Shown: positions 41,940 to 50,888, counted from the first letter of the stretch. The stretch: DNA of 64,000 nt from an uncultured Ruminococcus sp. (GCA_902780505.1 CACZFN010000026.1:1-64000); one strand, 5' to 3'. Numbers and translations: made by a program. Notes: generated by a model not told the origin, from the letters alone.

Positions 41940-42455
41940 ATGAAAGAAACAAACACGCTTGTGCAAAAGGCGGTAAAGGGTGACACCGGGGCTTTTGCAC
42001 AGTTATACAAGGAGATTTACAAGGAGCTTTACTACATAGCGCTTTCTGCACTCGGCAGCCCTGATGATGCGGCGGACTGTGTTGAGGACGCGGTGCTTGA
42101 TGCATACACGGGGATAAGAAAGCTGAAAAACGAGGAAGCGTTCAGGGCTTACATCATAAAGATACTTCTTGCCAAGATAAAGAGAAAGCAAAAAGAGTAT
42201 TACAGGCAAAGGCAGACAGAGGAGTTGAGCGAATCCGTACCCGAGTGCAGAAACCATTTTGCAGATGTGGAGATCGCACAGGCGCTTGCTTCATTAAGTG
42301 ATGCAGAGCGCGAATGTGTTACACTGAGCCTTATTGCCGGGTACAAGGGTGAGGAGATAGCAAAACTGACGGGTATAGCGCACGTCACAGTGCGCTCCCA
42401 CCTGTCAAGGGCAAGGGCGAAGCTGAAGAAGTTTCTGAGTGACAGTGAGCAGTAA
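41940..42455 (+). CDS. ECF-type RNA polymerase sigma factor
   Basis: About 171 residues from ATG 41940 (GGTGGGG seven bases upstream; a nine-residue longer frame exists). Region 2 (AFAQLYKEIYKELYYIALSA, then DAADCVEDAVLDAY) and region 4 (CVTLSLIAGYKGEEIAKLTG, then HVTVRSHLSRARAKLKKFL) are present, as in the SigV/YlaC-like group. The next gene, 18 bp downstream, encodes a membrane protein whose short cytoplasmic N-terminus is a plausible anti-sigma segment. Confidence 0.9.
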   Translation: MKETNTLVQKAVKGDTGAFAQLYKEIYKELYYIALSALGSPDDAADCVEDAVLDAYTGIRKLKNEEAFRAYIIKILLAKIKRKQKEYYRQRQTEELSESVPECRNHFADVEIAQALASLSDAERECVTLSLIAGYKGEEIAKLTGIAHVTVRSHLSRARAKLKKFLSDSEQ

Positions 42456-42473
42456 AGGAAAGGAGGAGCTTTT

Positions 42474-44555
42474 ATGCGGGACAAGAGGTTTATAAGTGAG
42501 ATAGAGAAGCTTTCACCTGTACCGGAAAGGCTTGAACCGGGAAACATTGAAAAAAAGCTTTATGAGAAAAAGAGAAAAAGGATAAGTGTCCGCCGCAGGA
42601 TAGCGGGCGCGGCTGCTGCTGTTGCTGTTGCGGGGACAGGCGCTTTTGTGTACCTGAACAACAGCCACGGGGACAGGAATTTTGAAAGAAAGACGCTTGA
42701 CATGGAGTTTTCCGACACGGCTGCTGCAAAGGCCGGTATGCTTGATGAAGGCAGACTTTCGGAAATGGGGCTGAAAACCATGTCATATGACGAGCTTTAT
42801 GACTATTTTAATATGTACGGGGCTGTACAGACAAAGTATTCGCACATTGATAAACAAGGCGGACTGGTTTTTGACTTTGGCGACGAAGAAAATGACGCAG
42901 ACGGTACTATGTCTGTGACAGCAGCTCTTGACGAAGAAATGACCACGGGCGCAGAGCACAGCAAGACATACTTACAGGAAACGGGCATTGACGAAGCCGA
43001 CATGATAAAGACAGACGGCAAAAACATTTTCTTTGTGGCAGACGGGAAGCTTTATGCGATAAAGTGTGACGGCGGGAAAATGGAAAACAAGCCGATAGAC
43101 TTCAAAGCGCTTTTCGGGGACGAATACAAGGATATGGATGTAAGCGAGCTTTACCTTGACGGAGAGATGCTGACTTGTGTATTCACAAATTCGGGAAGAT
43201 ACGATTACACCTGCTGGTATGATGACACGAGATCGGCACTTGACAATTATGAGGAGTGGAGTGAAACGACTTCGGCGGTATCATTCGACATAACTGACAT
43301 TGAAGACATAAAGGCGATAAACAGTTTAAGCATAAAGGGCGGTTATGTTTCAAGCAGGATGCAGGACGGGAAGCTATTCATGACAGCGCAGACGAACATA
43401 ACGCCTTATGACACCTATGAAAAGGGCGGAGTGCCCGAATTTGCGCCGGTCTACAAGTCAAACGGGGAGAAGCATTATATAAGCTCGGGGGATATTCTTG
43501 TGCCTGAAAATTACAGTTATGTAAATGATGCGGTGATAATCGCGGCGGCAGATATGTCGAAAAAGAGTGAACCGACAGCGATACGTTCCATTATAGGAAT
43601 GGGCGGCAGCATTTACCAGAGCTATGACAGGCTTTTTGCTTATTCGAGCTACTATGATGCCGGCAGTGACAAGGCAAAAACGAAGGTGGTTGCCTTTGAC
43701 ACGACTGACGGGATACTATTGCCGGCAGGCACAGCGGACTTTGACGGGCAGATAATGGACAGGTACAGTCTAAGATACAAAGACGGTGTATTTTCTGTGG
43801 CGGTACATGATTCAAGGTACGATGAACAGCAGAATTATCTGTACACCTTTGACAGAAAGCTTAAAGAGCTTGGAAGATCAGAGTCATTCGGGGAGAATGA
43901 ACAGATAAAGAGCGTATTCTACAAGGACGATTACGCTTATGCAGTGACCTTTATGCAGACTGATCCGCTGTTTGCGATCGACCTTAAAGATCCTAAGAAT
44001 CCCGAAATAGTCAGTGAGCTGAAGATGCCGGGATTTTCGACACATATGCGGTTATTCACGCAGGGGAGAATGATAGGCTTCGGCTGCACAGCTGACGAAA
44101 ATACAGGAAGAAACACGGGGATCAAGCTTTCAATGTTTGATGTGACGGACAGCAATGACGTTAAAGAGATAGCGAAAGAGGAGATAAGCTACGCTGACGA
44201 AGCTGACATTTCGATCTACAGCAGGGCAGAATACGACGAAAAAGCGTTGCTGATAGACGGGGAGAAGAACATGATAGCATTCCCGTATACATGGACTGAC
44301 TATAGTGATACTGACCGTATGATAACGCACGAGGGGTACAGGTTTTACAGCTACAGTGATGAAGGCGGGTTCAGGTACCTTGGGGAGTATTATGATACGG
44401 GGATCATGGATTACGACGGCATATATGAAAGTGATGACATATACGAATACAAGAGATGTGCATACATCGGCGATGTTATATTCATAGGCTCTGACAGCGG
44501 CATGGTATCGCTTGACATGGAAAGCTTCAAAGAAATTGACAAGATAAAATTCTGA
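42474..44555 (+). CDS. Membrane-anchored secreted beta-propeller protein (PF09826-like), probable anti-sigma partner
   Basis: A 693-residue protein. A basic cytoplasmic N-terminus of about 40 residues (RDKRFISEIEKLSPVPERLE, KKRKRISVRRR) is followed by one transmembrane helix (about 42-62). A large extracytoplasmic beta-propeller-domain region begins with TYLQETGIDEADMIKTDGKN (hallmark of the family), IFFVADGKLYAIK. The anchor topology and immediate coupling to an ECF sigma factor suggest it holds or senses for the sigma factor, though no canonical anti-sigma domain is visible. TGAGGAGG-like AAAGGAGGAG precedes the ATG. Confidence 0.78.
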   Translation: MRDKRFISEIEKLSPVPERLEPGNIEKKLYEKKRKRISVRRRIAGAAAAVAVAGTGAFVYLNNSHGDRNFERKTLDMEFSDTAAAKAGMLDEGRLSEMGLKTMSYDELYDYFNMYGAVQTKYSHIDKQGGLVFDFGDEENDADGTMSVTAALDEEMTTGAEHSKTYLQETGIDEADMIKTDGKNIFFVADGKLYAIKCDGGKMENKPIDFKALFGDEYKDMDVSELYLDGEMLTCVFTNSGRYDYTCWYDDTRSALDNYEEWSETTSAVSFDITDIEDIKAINSLSIKGGYVSSRMQDGKLFMTAQTNITPYDTYEKGGVPEFAPVYKSNGEKHYISSGDILVPENYSYVNDAVIIAAADMSKKSEPTAIRSIIGMGGSIYQSYDRLFAYSSYYDAGSDKAKTKVVAFDTTDGILLPAGTADFDGQIMDRYSLRYKDGVFSVAVHDSRYDEQQNYLYTFDRKLKELGRSESFGENEQIKSVFYKDDYAYAVTFMQTDPLFAIDLKDPKNPEIVSELKMPGFSTHMRLFTQGRMIGFGCTADENTGRNTGIKLSMFDVTDSNDVKEIAKEEISYADEADISIYSRAEYDEKALLIDGEKNMIAFPYTWTDYSDTDRMITHEGYRFYSYSDEGGFRYLGEYYDTGIMDYDGIYESDDIYEYKRCAYIGDVIFIGSDSGMVSLDMESFKEIDKIKF

Positions 44556-44576
44556 GGAAGCATTTACAGGCACAAA

Positions 44577-44616
44577 AAAGCCATTCGGTAAAACACCGGA
44601 TGGCTTTGGTTTTTAT
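44577..44616. terminator. Bidirectional terminator between propeller gene and rex
   Basis: AAAGCCAT...ATGGCTTT with an inner CGGT/ACCG extension and T-runs on both sides; serves the two convergent genes. Confidence 0.85.
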
Positions 44617-44617
44617 T

Positions 44618-45256
44618 TTACTCACCCATATGGTTGACGCGGTAGGTGAGTGTAAGGAGGGAATCTCCGAGGTGGACATTTTCGACTGCGATATCTTCAT
44701 AGTCGATGCTAAGGTCATAGTGGGAAAAGTTCCAGAATGCCTTGACACCGAGCTTTACGAGTTGTTCGGCGACTTTTTGAGTATTAGCCTTTGGTATGCA
44801 CAGCACAGCCATTCCGGGCTTATGTTCTTTACAGAAAGCTTCAAGGTCATCGTTATGCATAACTGTCAGCCCTGCGACTTTAAGGCCGATAATTCTTTCA
44901 TTTGTATCGAAGATACCTGTAAGTCTACAGCCGCGGGATTCAAAATTGATATGCGACGCTATAGCACGCCCGAGGTTGCCTGCGCCTATAAGGATAGTAT
45001 CGAGAGTTTTATCGACACCGAGTATCCTGCCTATCTGTTCATGCAGGCCTTCGACATGGTAGCCATAGCCCTGTTGGCCGAAGCCGCCGAAGCAATTGAG
45101 ATCCTGTCTTATCTGGGAAGCGGTAAGCTTCATTCTCAGGGCAAGTTCACGGGAGGAGATACGTTCGACACCTTGTTTCATAAGCTCACCCAAAAATCTA
45201 TAATAGCGCGGAAGGCGTTTTATAACTGAAGCTGAAACTTCGCCTGTCTTTGGCAT
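44618..45256 (-). CDS. rex: Redox-sensing transcriptional repressor Rex
   Basis: A 212-residue repressor. N-terminal winged helix (about 1-80; VIKRLPRYYRFLGELMKQGV, SRELALRMKLTASQIRQDL) and C-terminal Rossmann domain (ILIGAGNLGRAIASH). It leaves DNA when NADH/NAD+ rises, inducing fermentative and NAD-regenerating genes. Its promoter contains a Rex-type operator, so it is probably autoregulated. FGGFGQQGYGYHVEGL is a Rex signature. Confidence 0.95.
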   Translation of the reverse strand: MPKTGEVSASVIKRLPRYYRFLGELMKQGVERISSRELALRMKLTASQIRQDLNCFGGFGQQGYGYHVEGLHEQIGRILGVDKTLDTILIGAGNLGRAIASHINFESRGCRLTGIFDTNERIIGLKVAGLTVMHNDDLEAFCKEHKPGMAVLCIPKANTQKVAEQLVKLGVKAFWNFSHYDLSIDYEDIAVENVHLGDSLLTLTYRVNHMGE

Positions 45257-45282
45257 ATTATGTCACTCCAATACAAGTGGAT

Positions 45283-45333
45283 TTGTTAATATTCTGACAA
45301 TATTATTTTAGCACGTTTAGAGGGGTTTGTCAA
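45283..45333 (-). promoter_or_regulatory. rex promoter with Rex operator over the start site
   Basis: Minus strand TTGACA (45328-45333), 17-bp spacer, TAAAAT (45305-45310). The inverted repeat TTGTTA-ATATTC-TGACAA (45283-45300) lies just downstream of the -10, matching the clostridial Rex site pattern TTGTTAAnnnnTTAACAA at most positions. Confidence 0.75.
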
Positions 45334-45339
45334 GGGATA

Positions 45340-46124
45340 TGAGGGGGAGGGTGGTGTCGCCGCAGGCGACAAACTATTCACTGATCATTATTCACTTTTC
45401 ACTATTCACTAAAACAAATCAGCAACAGGTGACAGCAAATAATTATTTCAAATGGGGGCACGCCCCCTGCGCAGAGTTTTTCGGTTTCGAGAAGTCTTTG
45501 GTTTTAACCCCTGCCTTAACGCAGCCTTATCCGGCGAGCGCTTAGCGAGCCGCGCAAAACCCTTCGATTGGCAAAACGTAATTGAGCCCCGAGGGCAAAA
45601 GGGTAAAGGGGAAGGGGGAGCCCGAGGGCAAATAGTCTGTTTCACAGAGTTTTACGGTTTTGCGAAGCAAAATCGACGGCTTAGCCGGCGAAGTAAAACT
45701 CTCCGCCTGAGCCGCAGGCTCAGGCAGGTCCCGATGGGGCGGCGTAAGCGGGTTCCTGTCCCCTTTTGGGGTTCCCCCCTCGGATACGTCGGGCAGCAAC
45801 TCACTTTTCACTATTCACTAAATCCATTTAGTAACAGCCGACAGCAAATGCGGACGTTCATACCCCCAAATGTGGGACCTTGCCTCCCCTGAAAGGGGAG
45901 GTGCCCCGAAGGGGCGGAGGGGTTGCCTCCCCCTCGAAAGCCGCAGGCGGTGGTGGAGGGGTTTATCGCACCTTACGGTGCGAACCGTTCCAAAATGCGT
46001 TCGCTTACGCTCACTGTTTTGGAACGGGGGCGGCGAAATCATTCCGTTCCCTGACTTTTATGGCAACCGTAGGTTTGCGCTTCGGGATAACTATATTTCG
46101 CCGCCGTTGTCGGGCTTCGCCCGA
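45340..46124. repeat. Island of stacked intergenic palindromes and direct repeats
   Basis: No gene. Two copies of ACTTTTCACTATTCACTAAA followed within 25 bp by GACAGCAAAT (45394-45443 and 45802-45851) bracket about 350 bp. Between and after them are many short palindromes: GGGGGCACGCCCCC (45454), GCCTGAGCCGCAGGCTCAGG at 45705-45725, TGCCCCGAAGGGGC (45902), TTCGCACC/GGTGCGAA-like pairs and CGGGCTTCGCCCG (46111). The composition is G+C-rich compared with neighbouring genes. Confidence 0.7.
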
Positions 46125-46262
46125 TTGGGGCGCTGCCCCCGTCCCCGTTGGGGCGCTGCCCCCGTCCCCGTTGGGGCGCTGCCCCAAACCCCGCTGGGGC
46201 GCTGCCCCCGTCCCCGCTGGGGCGCTGCCCCAAACCCCGCCGGGGCTCTGCCCCCGTCCCCG
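46125..46262. repeat. Six tandem 23-bp GGGGCGCTGCCCC units
   Basis: Unit TTGGGGCGCTGCCCC plus CGTCCCCG repeats at 46125, 46148, 46171, 46194, 46217 and 46240, with AAA replacing CGT in some units. Each unit can form a GGGGC/GCCCC hairpin. A CAAGCCCTTTTT.../AAAAAGGGCTTG hairpin follows at 46263-46292. Confidence 0.9.
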
Positions 46263-46341
46263 CAAGCCCTTTTTTGAGGAAAAAGGGCTTGAGCCGAAAA
46301 ACCTTTTTAGTTTTTTTCTTCTCCCGTTTCTTCTTATTACA

Positions 46342-46376
46342 AAAGCCACAGCGCTGTTCTTAAACGCTATGGCTTT
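46342..46376 (-). terminator. icd operon terminator
   Basis: AAAGCCACAGCG (46342-46353) pairs with CGCTATGGCTTT (46365-46376) with one mismatch; T-rich on both sides, 24 bp after the icd stop. Confidence 0.75.
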
Positions 46377-46399
46377 CTTTTTTACTATTCTTTTTCCTG

Positions 46400-47611
46400 T
46401 CAGAGCATTGCTTTTAGTCTTTCATCTACTGCTTTAAGGAAATCTTCTGTATTTACTTTTGTCTTATTTTCAAGTGTTGAAAGCAGATAGAGGTCGCCTG
46501 TCATTATACCGTCTTCGATAGTTTTTATCGCAGCCGCTTCAAGTTTATCTGCAAATGCCTGAAGTGCGGGAAGTGAATCAAGCTCGCCGCGCTTTCTTAA
46601 TGCGCCTGTCCACGCAAAGAGTGTTGCCACAGAGTTTGTAGATGTTTCTTCACCCTTTAAATGCTTATAATAGTGGCGCTGTACTGTTCCGTGTGCCGCT
46701 TCGTATTCATATACGCCGTCGGGCGACACAAGCACTGATGTCATCATTGCAAGTGAGCCGTATGCTGTTGCCACCATATCGGACATAACGTCGCCGTCGT
46801 AGTTCTTACAAGCCCAGATATAGCCGCCGTTTGAACGTATGACTCTTGCAACGGCGTCGTCGATAAGGGTATAGAAATACTCTATCCCTGCGGCTTCAAA
46901 TTTAGCCTTATATTCGTTTTCATATATCTGTGCGAAGATATCTTTAAATGTATGGTCATACTTTTTGGATATTGTATCCTTGGTTGCGAACCACACGTCC
47001 TGTTTTGTATCAAGTGCAAAGTTAAAGCAGGCACGGGCGAAGGAGGAGATAGAATCCTCTCTGTTATGAAGCCCCTGTATTATACCTGCGGTATCTTTAA
47101 AGTCAAATATCTGTTCCCTGGAAACATTACCGTTTTCATCGGTGAGCACGAGTTCGGCCTTTGAACCCTTAGGGCATTTCATTTCGACGTTTTTATACAC
47201 ATCACCGTATGCATGACGGGCGATAGTGATAGGTTTTGTCCATGTCGGGATATAGGGGCTTATGCCCTTTACAAGAATAGGTGTACGAAAAACTGTACCG
47301 TCGAGCATTGCTCTGATAGTACCGTTAGGGGACTTCCACATTTCTTTAAGGTTATATTCGGGCATACGTGCGGCGTTGGGGGTGATAGTTGCACACTTTA
47401 CTGCAACGCCGTATTTTTTAGTTGCGTTTGCCGAATCGACAGTTACCTGGTCATTGGTTTCGTTCCTGTGAACGAGGCCTAAGTCATAGTATTCGGTTTT
47501 AAGGTCGATATAGGGGGTAAGGAGAATATCCTTTATTTCCTGCCAGATAATTCTGGTCATTTCGTCGCCGTCCATTTCGACGAGTGGTGTTTTCATCTGA
47601 ATTTTTGCCAT
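46400..47611 (-). CDS. icd: NADP-dependent isocitrate dehydrogenase (eukaryote-like type)
   Basis: A 403-residue enzyme of the dimeric type II family. Motifs: [79 protein letters not shown] (metal-binding Asp residues) and [15 protein letters not shown]. It makes 2-oxoglutarate for glutamate synthesis. It is the last of four minus-strand genes headed by aconitase, about 97 bp after the preceding small gene, so it may also have its own promoter. Confidence 0.93.
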   Translation of the reverse strand: MAKIQMKTPLVEMDGDEMTRIIWQEIKDILLTPYIDLKTEYYDLGLVHRNETNDQVTVDSANATKKYGVAVKCATITPNAARMPEYNLKEMWKSPNGTIRAMLDGTVFRTPILVKGISPYIPTWTKPITIARHAYGDVYKNVEMKCPKGSKAELVLTDENGNVSREQIFDFKDTAGIIQGLHNREDSISSFARACFNFALDTKQDVWFATKDTISKKYDHTFKDIFAQIYENEYKAKFEAAGIEYFYTLIDDAVARVIRSNGGYIWACKNYDGDVMSDMVATAYGSLAMMTSVLVSPDGVYEYEAAHGTVQRHYYKHLKGEETSTNSVATLFAWTGALRKRGELDSLPALQAFADKLEAAAIKTIEDGIMTGDLYLLSTLENKTKVNTEDFLKAVDERLKAML

Positions 47612-47708
47612 TATAAATTTCCTCCAAAATATATTTTGCGTTAAAAGCTGCGATATATTGACGGTGAGCGAGCGTTATCACAAGCTGCGGGCACAGCCGT
47701 TTTTACTC

Positions 47709-47975
47709 TCAAACTATCTCCTTAAGCTTATCCATTATAGGGGTCGCGCCTATCCAGAAGGGGCTTGTTATCAACAGCGCTATTATCACATAGCAGGCTA
47801 TCGCTGCTGCCCTGATTGCGGGTTTTGAAGGCTTATCATCTGTCTTTTTTGCTTTTGATAGCTTTACTATCCTGATAACTATGACTATGAGGATCATAAG
47901 CAAAACAGCCGAAGCAGCAAAGATAATTTTAAGCGATTTGTCAAGTGCTATGAATATGGGAGCATAATCGTCCAT
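47709..47975 (-). CDS. Small membrane protein
   Basis: An 88-residue protein with two predicted membrane helices (ILIVIVIRIVKLS-like region about 20-40, and AAIACYVIIALLITSPFWIG about 52-75). A short Lys-rich cytoplasmic loop lies between. It starts one base after the previous stop. It lies between acn and icd, a position not required by TCA function. Family not recognised. Confidence 0.6.
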   Translation of the reverse strand: MDDYAPIFIALDKSLKIIFAASAVLLMILIVIVIRIVKLSKAKKTDDKPSKPAIRAAAIACYVIIALLITSPFWIGATPIMDKLKEIV

Positions 47976-47976
47976 A

Positions 47977-48315
47977 TTAACCTCCTTTACGGGGTAAACC
48001 CAACACCTTAAGCCTCACAAAAAGTATCACGCAGGCTATGATAAAGAAAAGTATACTTAGCCCGTCGGAAACAAAGACCGTTTTGCGCTTATTGTTATAT
48101 TTCTTTTCAAGCCTTTTATATATCAGATTATAGTGCAGCACTATGCCGAGAACAAACCCGGCAAGCGCTATAAAAAAGGGCAGATAGATATGGTTTTTGT
48201 GAAGCTTTATCAGCTCCGGGAACACCAGCGCCACTAAAGCAAGCCCCGTGCCCGTGCCGGGCAGGTGGCGGTCGTGAAACTCTTCATCACGGTCGTTGTA
48301 GTCTCTTATATACAT
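47977..48315 (-). CDS. Small membrane protein
   Basis: A 112-residue protein. Charged N-terminus (YIRDYNDRDEEFHDRHLPGT) followed by about three hydrophobic helices (LALVALVFPELI, YLPFFIALAGFVLGIVL, LSILFFIIACVILFV). It overlaps the acn stop by one base, so it is translationally coupled to aconitase. Function unknown. Confidence 0.6.
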   Translation of the reverse strand: MYIRDYNDRDEEFHDRHLPGTGTGLALVALVFPELIKLHKNHIYLPFFIALAGFVLGIVLHYNLIYKRLEKKYNNKRKTVFVSDGLSILFFIIACVILFVRLKVLGLPRKGG

Positions 48316-50252
48316 TATTTAAGGTTTTCTCTTGTGTAATCGAGCAGGCCGCCTGCAAGGATAATGTCCTTTGTTCTGCCTGTAAGCTCGCAGAGAACGG
48401 GTATATCTATGCCCTTTGTCTTATCCTTAAGGGTAAGCTCTGTCTTGCCTGCCTCGATATCGGCACGAACATTTTCAAGAGCTATCTCGTCGCCCTGATT
48501 GATTTTATCGTAGTCAGCTTCATTCACGAAAGTAAGGGGCAGTATACCTGCATTTATAAGGTTTGCCCTATGTATACGTGCAAAGCTCTTTACCACAACT
48601 GCCTTGATACCGAGGTAGAGTGGTGCGAGTGCCGCGTGTTCACGCGACGAGCCCTGGCCGTAGTTTGAGCCGCCGACGATTATACTCTTGCCGAGGTTTT
48701 TGGCTCTCCTCGGGAAATCCTCATCACAGACTGTGAAGCAGTGCTGTGAGATAGCGGGGATATTTGACCTCAGCGGGAGTATCTTAGCGCCTGCGGGCAT
48801 GATATGGTCTGTTGTGATATTATCGCCGACTTTAAGGGAAACAGGGCACTCGATAGTATCAACGAGGGGTGCTGTTTCGGGGTAAGGCTTGATATTGGGG
48901 CCGCGGAGAATCTCGACGCTGTCCATATCAGCTTCGGCGGCGGGGGGCTCTACCATATTATCGTTTATCGTAAACTGCCTGGGCATTTCAAACACGGGCA
49001 TATCGCCGAGTTCTCTCGGATCTGTGAGGTAGCCTGTAAGTGCGGAGAGTGCTGCCATTTCGGGGGAAACAAGGTAGATCTGGCCGTCCTTTGTGCCCGA
49101 TCTGCCTTCAAAGTTACGGTTGAATGTTCTGAGTGACACGCCGCCGGAGTTAGGTGACTGCCCCATACCTATACAAGGGCCGCAGGCGGATTCAAGTATT
49201 CTTGCGCCCGCATCTATCATAGCGGCAAGAGCGCCGTTTGAAGCGATCATATTGAGCACCTGCTTTGAACCGGGGGCAATAGCAAGTGAAACCGACGGAT
49301 CAACTGTCTTGCCCTTTAAGATATATGCGACTTTCATCATATCCATAAAGGAGGAGTTTGTACATGAACCAATACATACCTGATCGACCTTGAGTTTGCC
49401 TATTTCGGCAACTGTCTTTACATTATCGGGGCTGTGAGGGCAGGCTGCCATCGGAACGACAGCGGAAAGGTCTATATTTATTTCCTCGTCATAAACAGCG
49501 TCATCATCTGCTTTAAGTTCTGTCCATACCTCTGCCCTGTCCTGAGCTTTAAGGAATTCGAGTGTTACTTCGTCGGAGGGAAAGACAGATGTTGTAGCGC
49601 CGAGTTCGGCACCCATATTTGTGATAGTGGCACGTTCGGGCACTGTAAGTGTCTTTACACCCTCGCCGCAATACTCTATTACCTTACCCACGCCGCCTTT
49701 TACGGACATTCTCTTTAATACTTCAAGTATAACGTCCTTAGCAGCAACCCAGGGGGAAAGCTTGCCTGTAAGGTTTACCTTTACTATCTTAGGATATGTG
49801 ATATAGTATGCGCCGCCGCCCATTGCAACGGCAACATCAAGGCCGCCGGCACCGATAGCTATCATACCGATACCGCCGCCTGTGGGAGTATGGCTGTCAG
49901 AGCCGATAAGAGTTTTGCCGGGGATACCGAAGCGTTCAAGGTGCACCTGATGGCAGATACCGTTACCGGGACGTGAGAAGTAAATGCCATGCTTTTTAGC
50001 TACCGAGCCGATAAAACGATGATCGTCGGCATTCTCGAAGCCTGATTGCAGAGTATTATGGTCTATATAAGCTACAGAACGCTCTGTTTTGACGCGGGGC
50101 ACACCGATGGCCTCAAATTCAAGGTATGCCATTGTACCTGTAGCGTCCTGTGTAAGCGTCTGGTCAATCTTTATGCCGATCTCGCTGCCTTTTTTGAACT
50201 CGCCGTCAACTACGTGGCTTTTAAGGATTTTTTCTGTCAGAGTTAAACCCAT
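48315..50252 (-). CDS. acn: Aconitate hydratase
   Basis: About 645 residues from ATG 50252, with GGAAGGA nine bases upstream; a longer frame reaches 50483 but crosses the promoter. Interconverts citrate and isocitrate. Fe-S ligands in CIGSCTNSS and ESACGPCIGMG; substrate loop GSDSHTPTGGGIGM; the C-terminal swivel domain is marked by VGGSNYGQGSSREHAAL. This length is typical of clostridial monomeric aconitases. Heads the acn-(two membrane proteins)-icd operon that supplies 2-oxoglutarate. Confidence 0.93.
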   Translation of the reverse strand: MGLTLTEKILKSHVVDGEFKKGSEIGIKIDQTLTQDATGTMAYLEFEAIGVPRVKTERSVAYIDHNTLQSGFENADDHRFIGSVAKKHGIYFSRPGNGICHQVHLERFGIPGKTLIGSDSHTPTGGGIGMIAIGAGGLDVAVAMGGGAYYITYPKIVKVNLTGKLSPWVAAKDVILEVLKRMSVKGGVGKVIEYCGEGVKTLTVPERATITNMGAELGATTSVFPSDEVTLEFLKAQDRAEVWTELKADDDAVYDEEINIDLSAVVPMAACPHSPDNVKTVAEIGKLKVDQVCIGSCTNSSFMDMMKVAYILKGKTVDPSVSLAIAPGSKQVLNMIASNGALAAMIDAGARILESACGPCIGMGQSPNSGGVSLRTFNRNFEGRSGTKDGQIYLVSPEMAALSALTGYLTDPRELGDMPVFEMPRQFTINDNMVEPPAAEADMDSVEILRGPNIKPYPETAPLVDTIECPVSLKVGDNITTDHIMPAGAKILPLRSNIPAISQHCFTVCDEDFPRRAKNLGKSIIVGGSNYGQGSSREHAALAPLYLGIKAVVVKSFARIHRANLINAGILPLTFVNEADYDKINQGDEIALENVRADIEAGKTELTLKDKTKGIDIPVLCELTGRTKDIILAGGLLDYTRENLK

Positions 50253-50286
50253 TATAAACATTCCTTCCATAATCAAATATACACCT

Positions 50287-50315
50287 ATTATATAATATAT
50301 TGCAGGTTTTGTCAA
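50287..50315 (-). promoter_or_regulatory. Consensus promoter of the acn operon
   Basis: Minus strand TTGACA (50310-50315), 17-bp spacer, TATAAT (50287-50292), about 35 bp before ATG 50252. Its -35 box lies back-to-back with that of the first toxin module. Confidence 0.85.
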
Positions 50316-50331
50316 GTAAGGCTGCATTTTA

Positions 50332-50360
50332 TTGACACTGGCAAAGATATGTGCTATAAT
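50332..50360 (+). promoter_or_regulatory. Toxin promoter, module A
   Basis: Perfect TTGACA (50332-50337), 17 bp, perfect TATAAT (50355-50360). A TTCCAACATTGGAA palindrome lies in the 5' leader (50376-50389). Confidence 0.88.
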
Positions 50361-50427
50361 ATACACAGTTCGAGTTCCAACATTGGAATATGGCGGCTCC
50401 CCCCTAAGGTCAAGGAGGTGATAGTAA

Positions 50428-50523
50428 ATGCAGTATGTTACATACGAGAACTTGTTTTTATTTACAAGTATGCTCACGGGCATAGTTACGCTTTGCTATC
50501 TGATCTTCCACAAGAAGAAATAG
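50428..50523 (+). CDS. Small hydrophobic peptide, putative holin-like type I toxin (module A)
   Basis: A 31-residue peptide: polar N-terminus MQYVTYEN, one membrane helix rich in Leu, Thr and Ile, and basic tail FHKKK. AAGGAGGTG sits eight bases before the ATG. Layout matches short holin-like (Hol_Tox/TxpA-type) toxins of Firmicutes that damage the membrane when not silenced. An antisense RNA promoter lies downstream on the other strand. An exact protein copy occurs in module C. Confidence 0.7.
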   Translation: MQYVTYENLFLFTSMLTGIVTLCYLIFHKKK

Positions 50524-50534
50524 CATAGCTTTTC

Positions 50535-50663
50535 ATAAAAAGCAAAGCACCGCCAAAAACCTGAACGGTATTGGCGGTGTTTAAAAACCAATAATACTTC
50601 AAGGTGTCCCAGTTAATATCGGGGGTTGTTAGCAGCTTCCCCCGAAGCTCGGGCTTTATCCTT
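50535..50663 (-). ncRNA. Predicted antisense antitoxin RNA, module A
   Basis: Promoter on the minus strand: TTGACA (50693-50698), 17 bp, TATAAT (50670-50675). The predicted RNA starts near 50663 with a CCCGAGCTTCGGG hairpin. It ends after the shared hairpin CACCGCCAA/TTGGCGGTG (50548-50579) with a T-rich tail near 50535. It would pair with the 3' end of the toxin mRNA. Ends are estimates. Confidence 0.65.
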
Positions 50664-50710
50664 AATACAATTATACCACACCCTTTGGCGAATGTCAAGG
50701 GGTGGTTTTG

Positions 50711-50739
50711 TTGACAATAGCAAAAATTTGTGCTATAAT
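50711..50739 (+). promoter_or_regulatory. Toxin promoter, module B
   Basis: TTGACA (50711-50716), 17 bp, TATAAT (50734-50739), only 12 bp from the back-to-back antitoxin A promoter. Confidence 0.88.
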
Positions 50740-50807
50740 ATATACGGTTCGAGTTCCAACAATGGAATATGGCGGCTCCTTGAATGAGGTCAAGGAGGTG
50801 ATAGTGC

Positions 50808-50888
50808 ATGGTATACATAACCTTTGCAGACCTGGTGTCATACACCATAATGCTTACAGGCGTTATCAGCCTGTGCTATCTGATCTAA
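50808..50888 (+). CDS. Small hydrophobic peptide, diverged toxin copy (module B)
   Basis: A 26-residue peptide starting MVYITFADLV and ending LCYLI. Compared with modules A and C it has many substitutions that keep the membrane helix, and a stop codon directly after it, so the basic FHKKK tail is missing. Leader, ribosome binding site and promoter are intact. It may be a variant with different specificity or a decayed toxin. Confidence 0.6.
   Translation: MVYITFADLVSYTIMLTGVISLCYLI

Noticed and set aside
46125-46262. CRISPR array or coding repeat
   Set aside because: Pure 23-bp tandem units without spacers; the frames across it only encode Gly/Ala/Pro repeats.
50253-50483. 77-residue N-terminal extension of aconitase
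   Set aside because: It crosses the acn promoter and the antisense strand of toxin module A; the ATG at 50252 has a strong ribosome binding site and begins the conserved family sequence.
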